From positions 7,282-71,281 of the forward strand of contig CAJMSV010000002.1 of assembly GCA_905216175.1 (NCBI GenBank): a stretch of 64,000 bases of DNA. Direction: 5' to 3'. Under the pieces are notes generated by a model. It ran no database searches and had not been told where the DNA came from. It saw only the letters and a list, made by a program, of their open reading frames with translations. Both the position numbers and the translations under genes were made by a program. The stretch comes from an uncultured bacterium. Its GTDB lineage: Bacteria; Actinomycetota; Coriobacteriia; Coriobacteriales; Coriobacteriaceae. Positions 26,066-34,382 of this stretch are shown one piece after another. The stretch's first letter is position 1. Every line of letters begins with the position of its first letter.

Positions 26066-27232
26066 TTAAGCGGTGAAGGGGTGAATCGTCACGCCCTTAA
26101 CCACGCGGTTGACCGTGCCGGTGGGGCTCGGCGTATCGGGCGTGTTGCCCACGCGCACGGAGTTGAGCAGGCTGATAGCCTGGGCAAACATCACGAACGG
26201 CAGGGCAAGGTAGCCCTCGGGAAGCGCCTCGTAGCCCTTAAAGGTGAAGGACTCGCCCTCGTAGACGGTAGCGCCATCCTGCTGAACGGCAACGGTGTGC
26301 TGAGCGATCTTGTCGCCACCGATCTCGTTGAGGATGTCGATGTCGTACTGACGGGTGTAGGCGTCGTTGTTGACGAACACGAAGACGAGCGTCTTATCGT
26401 CGACGAAGGACTTAGGTCCATGACGATAGCCCATGGAGGTGTCGTAGGAAGTAGCGACCAGACCGTGAGCGAGCTCGAGGATCTTGAGCTGGCTCTCCTG
26501 GGCAAGGCCACCGAAGGAGCCAGAACCCAAGTAGGTCACGCGGTTGAAGTCGCCAGCCAGGTAATCGGCGATCTCGGGCTCACGGGAGATGACCTCCTCG
26601 CCCATCTTGGCAATCGTCTCGACCCACTCGGCCTTCTGCTCATCAGAGGCAGTGTCGAAAATAAGGGTAGAGAGCAGGGTCATGCAGGAATAAGAACCGG
26701 TCATGGCGAAGCCCTTGTCGTTGGCGCGCGGAATGAGCAGCGTCAGCGCGTTGGGATCATCGGCAGACTCGACGGCGAGCTTGCCCTCGGGAGCGCAGGT
26801 GATGTTGAGGAACTTGACGTTGTGGACGAGCTCCTTGGCAACGGCAACGGCGGCAAGGCTCTCGGGGCTGTTGCCAGAGCGGGCGAAGGAAACCACGAGC
26901 GTGGGATCCTCGGCGCGCAGGAAGTCGCGCGGGGCGCTCACGATGTCGGTCGTGGCGATGGGCTTAAAGTCGTAGAGATCAGTGTTGCCAGCGTGACGCA
27001 GGTACGGGGCGCAGGTATCGCCAACGTAGTCGGACGTACCGGCACCGGTGAAGACAACGGACAGACGACCCTCGCCCATAGCGCGAGCCTCGGCCAGGAA
27101 GGCCTCGATGGCCTCCTTGTTCTCGCGATAGATGTTGAGCGTATCACGCCAAAGCTCGGGCTGCTGAGCAATCTCGGCCGTGGTGATCTGGGCGCCGAGC
27201 TCGGTGAGCTCCTCGACACTCTTCTCGAACAT
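26066..27232 (-). CDS. agaS: SIS-domain sugar-phosphate isomerase/deaminase (AgaS)
   Basis: 388 residues with two SIS domains, like AgaS and the isomerase half of GlmS. AgaS converts galactosamine-6-phosphate to tagatose-6-phosphate plus ammonia. Seen: VVFTGAGTSDYVGD and VVSFARSGNSPESLAAV in the first SIS domain, TYLGSGSFGGLAQESQLKILEL and SMGYRHGPKSFVDD in the second. GAGAGG upstream of the start. An operator-like CTGGTAGTAACCAG lies about 62 bp before the start, shared with the PTS operon. The product feeds the LacC-like kinase. Confidence 0.9.
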   Translation of the reverse strand: MFEKSVEELTELGAQITTAEIAQQPELWRDTLNIYRENKEAIEAFLAEARAMGEGRLSVVFTGAGTSDYVGDTCAPYLRHAGNTDLYDFKPIATTDIVSAPRDFLRAEDPTLVVSFARSGNSPESLAAVAVAKELVHNVKFLNITCAPEGKLAVESADDPNALTLLIPRANDKGFAMTGSYSCMTLLSTLIFDTASDEQKAEWVETIAKMGEEVISREPEIADYLAGDFNRVTYLGSGSFGGLAQESQLKILELAHGLVATSYDTSMGYRHGPKSFVDDKTLVFVFVNNDAYTRQYDIDILNEIGGDKIAQHTVAVQQDGATVYEGESFTFKGYEALPEGYLALPFVMFAQAISLLNSVRVGNTPDTPSPTGTVNRVVKGVTIHPFTA

Positions 27233-27293
27233 TTCTAATACCTCTCTCTAGAAGTAATCCTCTGACGTGCAATTATACACTTCGGTTGGTTAT

Positions 27294-27307
27294 CTGGTAG
27301 TAACCAG
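27294..27307. promoter_or_regulatory. Probable GntR operator before agaS
   Basis: CTGGTAGTAACCAG has inverted CTGGT/ACCAG ends. The 13-base core CTGGTAGTAACCA also occurs upstream of the PTS operon at 31587. Binding by the adjacent UTRA regulator is inferred. Confidence 0.6.
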
Positions 27308-27346
27308 TTAAATGCAAAGAATCATCATATGGAAACGATGCGAACA

Positions 27347-28078
27347 CTAGTCGCTACGCTGGTGGTAAACCTTGTATTTAAACTGATCGGCACGAGCAAC
27401 CGAGAGTGTGTACTCCACAACCTCGTTTGACTCGTTATACGTAGTCCTGACCAAATCGAGCACAGGCGAGCCCTCGACAATTCCCAAAAGGTGGGCGTCG
27501 GTGGGACGGGCTATGCTCGCATAGAACTCCTCTTCGGCCACGCGTATCTTTTGCTGAAAGTCTTGCTCAATCACATCGTAAAGCGGCTTACGCTCCAGTA
27601 GCGGTCGCTTTAGGGACAGAAATTGACGAACCGGTAGATAGCTGCGTTCGACCATCATGGGCATGTTGTCGGCAGAACGAAGGCGCTTAAGCTTAAAAAT
27701 GCGATCACCGATACGCAATCCCATATGCTCGGCCAGATTTTTATCGGCCTCCATCTCGCAAAACTCGAGAATCGTGGTCTCGGGGTCGCGACCCATCGCG
27801 CGCATCTGCTCGGTAAAGCTGTAGGACTGCATAAGATTGGTTGCTTTTGCCGAACGGTCGGTCACAAAGGTACCGCGACCGTGCTGCCGAACCACCAGTC
27901 CTAAACGCTCCAGTTCCTGCAGAGCCAGGCGTACCGTAGTGCGCGAGAGACCATAGCGCTCCGAAAGTTCGCGCTCGGAAGGAATCATGTCACCGGCGCG
28001 ATATTCATGGTCGATCTTTTCGGTCAGAATATCGACCAGCTGATCGTACAGCGGTTGCTTACGCGCTCCGATCGCCAT
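27347..28078 (-). CDS. GntR-family regulator with UTRA domain (AgaR/NagR-like)
   Basis: 243 residues. Winged helix ([52 protein letters not shown]) and UTRA ligand domain (FKLKRLRSADNMPMMVERSYL). Family members such as NagR/YvoA sense amino-sugar phosphates. GGGAGG upstream of the ATG. It sits between the PTS operon and agaS and probably controls both through the CTGGTAGTAACCA sites. Confidence 0.87.
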   Translation of the reverse strand: MAIGARKQPLYDQLVDILTEKIDHEYRAGDMIPSERELSERYGLSRTTVRLALQELERLGLVVRQHGRGTFVTDRSAKATNLMQSYSFTEQMRAMGRDPETTILEFCEMEADKNLAEHMGLRIGDRIFKLKRLRSADNMPMMVERSYLPVRQFLSLKRPLLERKPLYDVIEQDFQQKIRVAEEEFYASIARPTDAHLLGIVEGSPVLDLVRTTYNESNEVVEYTLSVARADQFKYKVYHQRSD

Positions 28079-28163
28079 CCTATCCTCCCTTTTGCTCGAA
28101 TTCGGCTAACTACCTAGGGTGTTTAGCATTATCTGTCTGCCACACCCGAATCATCAAGAAAAC

Positions 28164-28197
28164 AAAAGCCGCGCGCTCTTTCGAGCACGCGGCTTTT
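28164..28197 (-). terminator. Terminator after the PTS operon
   Basis: Symmetric AAAAGCCGCG...GCTC-TTTC-GAGC...CGCGGCTTTT hairpin between the IID gene and the GntR gene. Confidence 0.82.
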
Positions 28198-28263
28198 AAC
28201 ATACACATGGCTTAAGGGGTCGGGGCGTGAGCCGCGTAGGGACACACCCCTCAAGCTAGAGCC

Positions 28264-29346
28264 TTACCAGATGCTCGGCCAGAGACCAAGCGGGCCAGCG
28301 CCCAGGATGCCAAGGACGAAGAGCAGGAGAATGCCCTTGGTCGGGGTCCAGCTGTGCTTAGCGAACATGTAGTAAAGCAGCAGCGTAAGCATAAGCGGGA
28401 CGAGCTTCGGAACGATGGTGTTGAGGGTGTCGGCAACAGAGAAGTTGACCGGATCCTCGGTGACGGTAGCGTAGGTCACGGACTCCATGCCGTTGCCCAG
28501 ATCGGCGACGCCGCACTTGACCTCGTTGCCGTCGGCATCGGTGGCGGTGCGGGCGATGCCGTCCTCATCGGTCATGGCGATGGTACCGGCCTCAGCGGTC
28601 TCGGTATCGATGCCCTCCATACCGGTGAAGTTCTCGGCCTCCTTCTCGGAGACGATCACGGTAGTAGGGGCAAGGCCACGGGTGGTGCCGTTGGGGATCT
28701 GGAGGTTGATCTGGGTGCCACCCATGGTGACGACCAGGCAACCGACGACGAAGACGCCCATGATGGAAGCGGCACGCGTGAAGGCCTGCATATTGGCGGT
28801 CAGAGCATCAATAGCGCTGGTGCCAAGCTTGTAGGACCAGTTCATGAGCCAGAAGCGCAGAGCGAACTGGACGGCGTTGAAGATCACCAGGAAGATGATC
28901 GGCGCAGCGGCGTTGCCGTTGATGGCCATGTTGGAGGTGATGCCGGCCGTGATAGGCACGAGCGTCAGCCAGAACAGGGCGTCACCGATACCACCGAGCG
29001 GGCCCATTGCGGCGACGCGGACGGCGCGGATCGTGGGGATGTCAACCTTGTTCTGCTCGAGCGAAAGCACGATGCCCATAACAAAGGTGACGAGGAACGG
29101 GTGGGTGTTGAAGAACTCCAGGTTATGGCTCATGGAAGCCGCGAGGTCGTTCTTGTTGGTGTGGATCTTCTCCAGACCGGGGATGATGGAGTAAAGCCAG
29201 CCAGCGGCCTGCATGCGCTCGTAGTTGAACGATGCCTGCAGGAAGCAGGAGCGCCAAGCCATCTTGTTGAGGGTCTTCTGGTCGAGCTGCGGAGCAGGAG
29301 TGAGATCCTCGTAGTGCTCCGGGATCACATACTCATTAGATGCCAT
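28264..29346 (-). CDS. Mannose-family PTS EIID with an extra loop
   Basis: 360 residues, longer than the roughly 270-300 usual for EIID. N-terminal cytosolic part KTLNKMAWRSCFLQASFNYERMQAAGW and MGPLGGIGDALFW are family landmarks; the C-terminus has two membrane helices ending WPSIW. Between about residues 225 and 305 there is a hydrophilic, Asp/Glu/Thr-rich insert that would sit in the loop before the last helices. ATG at 29346 (GGAGGT upstream) overlaps the IIC end by 11 bp. With IIC it forms the channel for an amino sugar, probably GalNAc or GlcNAc. Confidence 0.88.
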   Translation of the reverse strand: MASNEYVIPEHYEDLTPAPQLDQKTLNKMAWRSCFLQASFNYERMQAAGWLYSIIPGLEKIHTNKNDLAASMSHNLEFFNTHPFLVTFVMGIVLSLEQNKVDIPTIRAVRVAAMGPLGGIGDALFWLTLVPITAGITSNMAINGNAAAPIIFLVIFNAVQFALRFWLMNWSYKLGTSAIDALTANMQAFTRAASIMGVFVVGCLVVTMGGTQINLQIPNGTTRGLAPTTVIVSEKEAENFTGMEGIDTETAEAGTIAMTDEDGIARTATDADGNEVKCGVADLGNGMESVTYATVTEDPVNFSVADTLNTIVPKLVPLMLTLLLYYMFAKHSWTPTKGILLLFVLGILGAGPLGLWPSIW

Positions 29347-30136
29347 CTTCGAAGTCACCTCCGTCAGAAACAGCTGCACCCTTCAGCTCGGTCTGCTGCT
29401 GGAAGTCCCAGAAAGCGATGCCGAAGCCGATGAGAGCGAGGATGAGCAGAGCAGGGGTTGCCAGCGAATCGTTGGCAACGGTGATGAGCGCGAGGCCGAA
29501 GCCCATGAGGAAGAAGCCCCACATATCGCGGTTCATCATAACCTTGAGCAGGACGGCGAAGCCGACGAAGCGCATCATGCCGCCTGCAGCGGACAGACCG
29601 GTCTGCAGCCACGTCGGGATGGCAGAAGCGATGGTCTGACCGATGGTAGCGCCAGCGATGAAGAACAGGGTGACGACGACAGCGAAGATCAGGCCGAGCA
29701 GAGCCATGGCGAAGTAGTTCAGGCGCTCGATGCCCTTGGTGTCCGCGTTGTGAGCCATGTTATCGGCCGTGGACATAAGCGGGGACATAAGCGTGAAGAC
29801 CAGGGTAACGCCAAGCTGGCCAAGCAGAGCGAACGGAATGGCGAGGCCGACTGCCGCGTTGGGCTCGAGGCCCGTGGCGATAGCGAGAATGGCTGCCATG
29901 ATGCCGCCGATGACGGCGTTAGGCGGCTGAGCGCCTCCGATCGGCATGTTGCCGATCGTCATGAGCTGATAGGTACCACCCACGAGAAGACCGGTGTTGA
30001 GGTCGCCAAGGATAAGACCGATGACGGCGCCGGTGACGATGGGCTGATAGAGAGACTCGAGGAAGTCAAACTGGTCGATTGCCGCGATGAACGTAACAAC
30101 GAAGACCAGAGCGATCTGGATGATCGAGTATTCCAT
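29336..30136 (-). CDS. Mannose-family PTS EIIC
   Basis: 266-residue polytopic membrane protein. Family landmarks: FLESLYQPIVTGAVIGLILGD at the start, GGTYQLMTIGNMPIGGAQPPNAVIGG, and several Gly/Ala-rich helices. It supplies the sugar-specific channel of the complex with IID and IIB. AAGGAGGAGC precedes the start. Neighbours argue for N-acetylgalactosamine or a related amino sugar. Confidence 0.9.
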   Translation of the reverse strand: MEYSIIQIALVFVVTFIAAIDQFDFLESLYQPIVTGAVIGLILGDLNTGLLVGGTYQLMTIGNMPIGGAQPPNAVIGGIMAAILAIATGLEPNAAVGLAIPFALLGQLGVTLVFTLMSPLMSTADNMAHNADTKGIERLNYFAMALLGLIFAVVVTLFFIAGATIGQTIASAIPTWLQTGLSAAGGMMRFVGFAVLLKVMMNRDMWGFFLMGFGLALITVANDSLATPALLILALIGFGIAFWDFQQQTELKGAAVSDGGDFEDGI

Positions 30137-30226
30137 CTTGCTCCTCCTTTCAAAATGTATGTACGCACTTTGGATTTCACGTACAGAACGTCAGGGTTTC
30201 ACTCCTGACAACGTGGATCACGAGGA

Positions 30227-30709
30227 TTACGAGAAGAGCTTGCTCGTGTCCTCAACAGGCGTGCTCGGAACGCGCCTGATCTCCAACTCCACCCCCAATT
30301 CCTGCAGCTCTTTAAACGCAGCGACATCCTCGTCGTTAACTGCGACGGAGGTGGCGACTTGGCGCTTTCCTTCCGACATGTGCATGTTGCCGATGTTTAC
30401 CTTCTTTATAGGCACACCGCCCTTGACGAGCGTAAGCACGTCTTCCGGTGTTTCGGCCACGATGAAGATCTTCTGGCGCGGGCTCGCCTTGCCAATGACG
30501 TCGATGGTCTTCTGCAGAGAGAAGAAACGCGTAGCGACGCCGGCGGGAGCGGCCATCTTCATGAGGTTCTGGCGCATGGTGTTGGTCGCCACGTCGTCGT
30601 TGGCGACGAGGATGAGGTTGGAGCCCAGAGTGGAGTTCCACTGGGTGGCAACCTGACCATGAACCAGTCGGTTATCGATGCGGGTAAGAAGAATGTTGGG
30701 TTCTGCCAT
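30227..30709 (-). CDS. Mannose-family PTS EIIB
   Basis: 160 residues, cytoplasmic. It accepts phosphate from IIA on His17 (RIDNRLVHGQVATQWN) and passes it to the sugar. It aligns end to end with the orphan protein at 20.4 kb, which has Tyr in that place. It lies between yajC and IIC in the operon. Confidence 0.92.
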   Translation of the reverse strand: MAEPNILLTRIDNRLVHGQVATQWNSTLGSNLILVANDDVATNTMRQNLMKMAAPAGVATRFFSLQKTIDVIGKASPRQKIFIVAETPEDVLTLVKGGVPIKKVNIGNMHMSEGKRQVATSVAVNDEDVAAFKELQELGVELEIRRVPSTPVEDTSKLFS

Positions 30710-30745
30710 GTTGATCAGCTTCCTTTCGTTATTTGCTGACGACAG

Positions 30746-31027
30746 TTACTTGATCTCCTGAATCGCGTAACGCGAAACGTCTACGACGGCTCCGGATCGG
30801 ACTTTGATCTGGACCTTTTCGCCTTCGATGCCTTTTACGGTTCCGTAGATACCGCCGGCGAAAAGAACCTCCTGACCCGGCTTGAGCTCGGTATGCAGCT
30901 CCTTGAAGTACTTCTGCTTCTTCTTCATGTTGATTTGCGACCAGATGGTGTAAATCAAGCCCATGATGACAAGCAGGCCCAAAAGAGCGATCGAGGAGCT
31001 CAAGACGCTGGCTCCGAAATCGGCCAT
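30746..31027 (-). CDS. yajC: YajC-like small membrane protein in the PTS operon
   Basis: 93 residues: one N-terminal membrane helix (SSSIALLGLLVIMGLIYTIW), a basic segment (MKKKQKYFKELHTELKPGQ) and the VLFAGGIYGTVKGIEGEKVQIKV fold typical of YajC. YajC normally accompanies SecD-SecF at the translocon, but here it is between IIA and IIB; its start overlaps the IIA stop (TAATG), showing translational coupling. A role in assembly or regulation of this permease is possible. It may also be a YajC-like paralogue unrelated to Sec. Confidence 0.83.
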   Translation of the reverse strand: MADFGASVLSSSIALLGLLVIMGLIYTIWSQINMKKKQKYFKELHTELKPGQEVLFAGGIYGTVKGIEGEKVQIKVRSGAVVDVSRYAIQEIK

Positions 31028-31470
31028 TAGATGCCGTCCTCGTCGCCGAAGATATCCTCTTCCTCGGCACCAGCAACGGATGCGACCGTCTGGGCGGTGA
31101 TGCCCGTCTGGCCAACGGTCACTGCCTGCTCGCCAAGCTCGGCAAGCGTGGCATTGCCGCGGAGGAACAGAAGCTCAATAACCATGGGAAGGTTGGTGCC
31201 AGTCAGAACCTCGACGTTGTCGACATCCTGGGCAATCATCATCGACTGGTTGAACGGGGTGCCGCCAAGCAGGTCGGTAAAGACGAGCACGCCATCGCAC
31301 TCCTCGCGCATGGCGGTAATAGCGGCGCGGAGATCCTCACCGTAGGAAGCAGCCTGGTCGCCCTCAAAAGGAACGACGGTAAAAGCGGGCTGGTCGCCGG
31401 CAACCATAGCGATAGCGCTAGCTAGGCCGGGTGCGAACTGTCCATGACCGGTAAGAATAAAGCCAACCAT
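31027..31470 (-). CDS. Mannose-family PTS EIIA
   Basis: 147 residues; first gene of the operon. Phosphorylated by HPr on His9 (FILTGHGQF); landmarks GVLVFTDLLGGTPFNQS and GTNLPMVIELL. An acidic C-terminal tail (EEEDIFGDEDGI) follows. About 120 bp upstream is the CTGGTAGTAACCA site, also present before agaS. Confidence 0.9.
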   Translation of the reverse strand: MVGFILTGHGQFAPGLASAIAMVAGDQPAFTVVPFEGDQAASYGEDLRAAITAMREECDGVLVFTDLLGGTPFNQSMMIAQDVDNVEVLTGTNLPMVIELLFLRGNATLAELGEQAVTVGQTGITAQTVASVAGAEEEDIFGDEDGI

Positions 31471-31586
31471 TCAAATTTCCCTTCCGAAGGTGTGTACAAT
31501 CTGAGTCCGATGATTTTCGGAAGCCAGCGGGCGCTCGCCCTTAAAGCTTCTTAGAAAGCGTTCTTTGAAGACCAGTGGTTTCTAAA

Positions 31587-31600
31587 CTGGTAGTAACCAC
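31587..31600. promoter_or_regulatory. Probable GntR operator before the PTS operon
   Basis: CTGGTAGTAACCAC shares 13 of 14 bases with the site before agaS. An outer GTGGTTT...TAACCAC symmetry is also visible. Confidence 0.6.
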
Positions 31601-31672
31601 GTGACGTGTTGTTGTCACTATATCACCCCAGAAGAGGTCGCTTTCGTTGATTCATACGGTAAAACGTTTTTG

Positions 31673-31924
31673 CACCGCTCACGGTGATATTTCGACCGTT
31701 TACCGGTCGTTAACACTTCTACCTGCGTTTTGAAACCGTTTCGAAATGCTTTGGCAAAAGATCGGAACTTTTCCTGTCCCTAAACAACGCAGGGCGGCTA
31801 AAAATAGCGTGTAGAAAAATTGCAGGTCATTGTGAAGATATGTGAATTGGTCTTTTTGACTTAATACCAGTTAGAACCAGTTTTGAGATTATCGGTGAAC
31901 GGTAGTTTTCGACCGTTCACCGGT
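31673..31924. promoter_or_regulatory. ACCG-box cluster in a 700-bp non-coding gap
   Basis: CACCGCTCACGGTG (31673), ACCGTTTACCG (31695), CGGTGAACGGT (31893) and ACCGTTCACCG (31912) repeat the motif seen before lac-type PTS genes. A cre-like TGAAACCGTTTCGA lies at about 31736. I see no gene in 31471-32168. Confidence 0.45.
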
Positions 31925-32130
31925 TACTTGCAATCGTTTGCAGTTGTTTTCCCATATGAATTAGGGAAACACAATGGAGCGCTTGCGCGATCAAGGGAAG
32001 TTTTGACATTTGTCCTCATCCCCGCGCCAAACTCCGACACCCAAAACGAGCTAATAGTTCATGCTAATCGTTTTCAATCATTACTTACTCAGAATACGTA
32101 ATTATTTATCGTTTATCGTTAATTCTGATA

Positions 32131-32144
32131 TGATACATGTATCA
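32131..32144. promoter_or_regulatory. 14-bp palindrome before the DUF2975/XRE pair
   Basis: TGATACATGTATCA is perfectly palindromic and lies 25 bp before the ATG; a likely operator for the XRE protein. Confidence 0.6.
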
Positions 32145-32168
32145 ACCAAATCGCCGATTGGAGGGGTT

Positions 32169-32807
32169 ATGGTCCATCGAAACGCATCTATATCGAATGA
32201 AACCATCAGCCGCGAACAGACGATAGCCAAACTGAGGAAGCTCGCTCGCATCTGCAAATGGGCCACGATCTGCATTACCACCGCGCTCGCTCTGGGACTC
32301 CTCGCAGTCATTGCGATTGACCTTCTACTCATATTTCCTGGCCTCTCCCAAGGGTCATGTCTCCAATCCGTAGAACTTCAAGCCGGCGAAGGGCCGTGCC
32401 TGGCTATCGTCGGTACCGATGCGCAGGCCCCACTTATGCTCGTCGCACACGATGGTCACACTGCCATAGGAAGCCTCTTGATGACATGTCTCGCGCTTGC
32501 CATCGCGATAAGCGTGCACAGGCTTTTCTTCAACATTGAAAAGAAAGGCAGACCCTTTGACCTCGAATGCAACCAGACGCTTCGTCGAGTAGGACATTTA
32601 TTCCTTATCGGCGGCGTTGCCGTGAGGCTTCTTGGTGCCGTAATCACGGGATTGATACTCTCAGGATTTGGCGGCAGCTTTACGGATGCGTTCGTCGGCC
32701 AGTTATTCGAGCCCTCCATGCTCTTTGCAGGCCTGATTATTTGCCTGATTGCCAGTATCTTCCGCTACGGGTATATCCTGCAAAAACAAGATGACGAGTT
32801 GCTCTAG
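32169..32807 (+). CDS. DUF2975-type membrane protein
   Basis: 212 residues from an ATG preceded by GGAGGGG. Four hydrophobic stretches are visible (ICITTALALGLLAVIAIDLL; SLLMTCLALAIAISVHRLFF; LFLIGGVAVRLLGAVITGL; LFAGLIICLIASIFRYGY) with a cytosolic GRPFDLECNQTLRRVG segment between the second and third, as is typical of DUF2975. These genes regularly pair with a small XRE regulator, as here (9-bp gap). Function is unknown. An in-frame extension upstream lacks a ribosome-binding site. Confidence 0.82.
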   Translation: MVHRNASISNETISREQTIAKLRKLARICKWATICITTALALGLLAVIAIDLLLIFPGLSQGSCLQSVELQAGEGPCLAIVGTDAQAPLMLVAHDGHTAIGSLLMTCLALAIAISVHRLFFNIEKKGRPFDLECNQTLRRVGHLFLIGGVAVRLLGAVITGLILSGFGGSFTDAFVGQLFEPSMLFAGLIICLIASIFRYGYILQKQDDELL

Positions 32808-32816
32808 GGGGAATCC

Positions 32817-33056
32817 ATGATTATTCTGCGGCTTGACCGCATGCTCGCCGAACGCAAGATCTCATCCAAAGAACTTGCGGAACGCGTGGGCATCTCCCAA
32901 GTCAATATGTCGCGCATAAAGACTGGCAAGGTTTCTGCCATACGTTTTTCAACTCTTGACGCGATATGTCGGGCACTCGACTGCCAACCGGGCGATGTAC
33001 TGGAATATATATCCGACGATGAAGCCGATAGCCTTTTTGGACTTAAAGATGAATAG
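32817..33056 (+). CDS. Small XRE-family DNA-binding protein
   Basis: 79 residues, nearly all a Cro/CI helix-turn-helix (MLAERKISSKELAERVGISQ, then LDAICRALDCQPGDVLEY), like YozG. Preceded by AGGGGG. Probably represses its own operon with the membrane protein through TGATACATGTATCA. Confidence 0.87.
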   Translation: MIILRLDRMLAERKISSKELAERVGISQVNMSRIKTGKVSAIRFSTLDAICRALDCQPGDVLEYISDDEADSLFGLKDE

Positions 33057-33090
33057 CCATAATTAAGCCGCCAATCACGCCCTCAACGCA

Positions 33091-33130
33091 AAAAGTCCGC
33101 CAGAACGACTTCCGTACTGGCGGACTTTCT
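33091..33130. terminator. Bidirectional terminator
   Basis: AAAGTCCGCCAG / CTGGCGGACTTT stem flanked by A and T tracts, between converging genes. Confidence 0.82.
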
Positions 33131-33170
33131 GCTGTCTATCGGCTAGATGCTCGATGAGCCGTGCGACTCT

Positions 33171-34256
33171 TTACGCAAACAGGCCGTAGATGCTGATGTT
33201 GGCCTTGGCGTAGAGGCCGTTAGCATACTCGGTCCACTTGGAGCTGGCGCTCGAAGCCTGCGAAGAGTACTGCTGGTAAGCAGTGTAGTAGGCGGTCATG
33301 GCCTGCTTATAGGTGGCGCTATCGGCCGTAAAGGCATCGTCGGCAAAGGCCTTAGCGTAGGTGCCGTTCTCGTCCTTCCAGGTACCCTTCGAGCTATCCC
33401 ACTCGTCGCCGGCAAGGTTGACGATGTAGTCGGCGTAATCCTTGCTCGCGGTGTCCTCATTGCCGTCAGAAGGCTCGGTCGGAGCGGTCGGCATGCTTGC
33501 GGAGCTATCGCCCACCTTCTTCTTGTAGAGCTTCTGCAGCGTCGCGGACTGGCGGACGATCTGTTTGGCCTGGTCCTTGGACACGCCATACTGCGTGGCC
33601 ATGGTCTTGTAGTCCGAAGTACCGATGGAATCCTCGGCGTACTGCTTCATTTCCTTGGAAGAGACGGCAATGCCCTCGTCCTCGGCAGCGTCGAGCAGGA
33701 TCTTGTTGCGCACGTAGGACAGGATGACGTCGGCAGAAGGAGCGGTGTAGTTGCCATCGCTATCCTTGACGGTGTCGAGGCTGTACTGGCTCTCGATGGC
33801 CTCGCGCGCGGTGATGTCGCTCTTCTTGCCGTTGTAGCTGTAGCTTGCCACGGTCGAATCGAGCTGGTCCTCGGTGAGGGTCGCCGAGCCGACGCCCTTG
33901 CCGCCAAAACCACCGTTGCCGATAAAGAAGCCGACCACAGCAGCGATCACGATAGCGACCACAAAGGCGGCAATCATCGTCTTCTTGTGCTTGCAAGCGT
34001 GGTCGTCCACGTCGGAGTCGTCGTCCTCGTCCTGCTCCTCGGACATGAGGTTCTCGTCGGCGGCATCCGCGGCAATCTGAGCCTCCAGACGGGCGTCTTC
34101 CTCCTCGGCAGTCGTGCCGGCAGCAATGTGCTCGGCAGACGTACCGGTGACCAGATCGATCTTCTCGTCCTCGTCACCGTCGGGGCCTTCGCCGCGCTCG
34201 ATGATCTGAATGCCGTCGATCTCGTCCTTCTCGTCCTTCTTTTGAATCAGACCCAT
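33171..34256 (-). CDS. Membrane-anchored SurA-like (foldase-type) protein
   Basis: 361 residues. The first about 90 are very acidic and probably cytosolic; a single membrane helix follows (MIAAFVVAIVIAAVVGFFIG); the outside part begins with a Gly-rich linker and holds a SurA N-terminal-like helical domain (ITAREAIESQ, ILSYVRNKILLDAAEDEGI, ATQYGVSKDQAKQIVRQSA). No PPIase domain is obvious. It may be a chaperone for secreted proteins. The long acidic cytosolic tail is not usual for PrsA-type lipoproteins, and there is no lipobox. Confidence 0.68.
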   Translation of the reverse strand: MGLIQKKDEKDEIDGIQIIERGEGPDGDEDEKIDLVTGTSAEHIAAGTTAEEEDARLEAQIAADAADENLMSEEQDEDDDSDVDDHACKHKKTMIAAFVVAIVIAAVVGFFIGNGGFGGKGVGSATLTEDQLDSTVASYSYNGKKSDITAREAIESQYSLDTVKDSDGNYTAPSADVILSYVRNKILLDAAEDEGIAVSSKEMKQYAEDSIGTSDYKTMATQYGVSKDQAKQIVRQSATLQKLYKKKVGDSSASMPTAPTEPSDGNEDTASKDYADYIVNLAGDEWDSSKGTWKDENGTYAKAFADDAFTADSATYKQAMTAYYTAYQQYSSQASSASSKWTEYANGLYAKANISIYGLFA

Positions 34257-34294
34257 ATCGGTTACTCCTTGTTAGGAAACATAGTCCTCAATAG

Positions 34295-34323
34295 AATACG
34301 CCCGACAGAGCGCCGGGCGTATT
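34295..34323 (-). terminator. Terminator after isocitrate/isopropylmalate dehydrogenase
   Basis: AATACGCCCG / CGGGCGTATT stem between the dehydrogenase and the SurA-like gene. Confidence 0.7.
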
Positions 34324-34382
34324 GATTCTTAGGTTATACGCAAACACTTAAGTACAATTTAGGCGTTTGCAGCGTGCATGCC

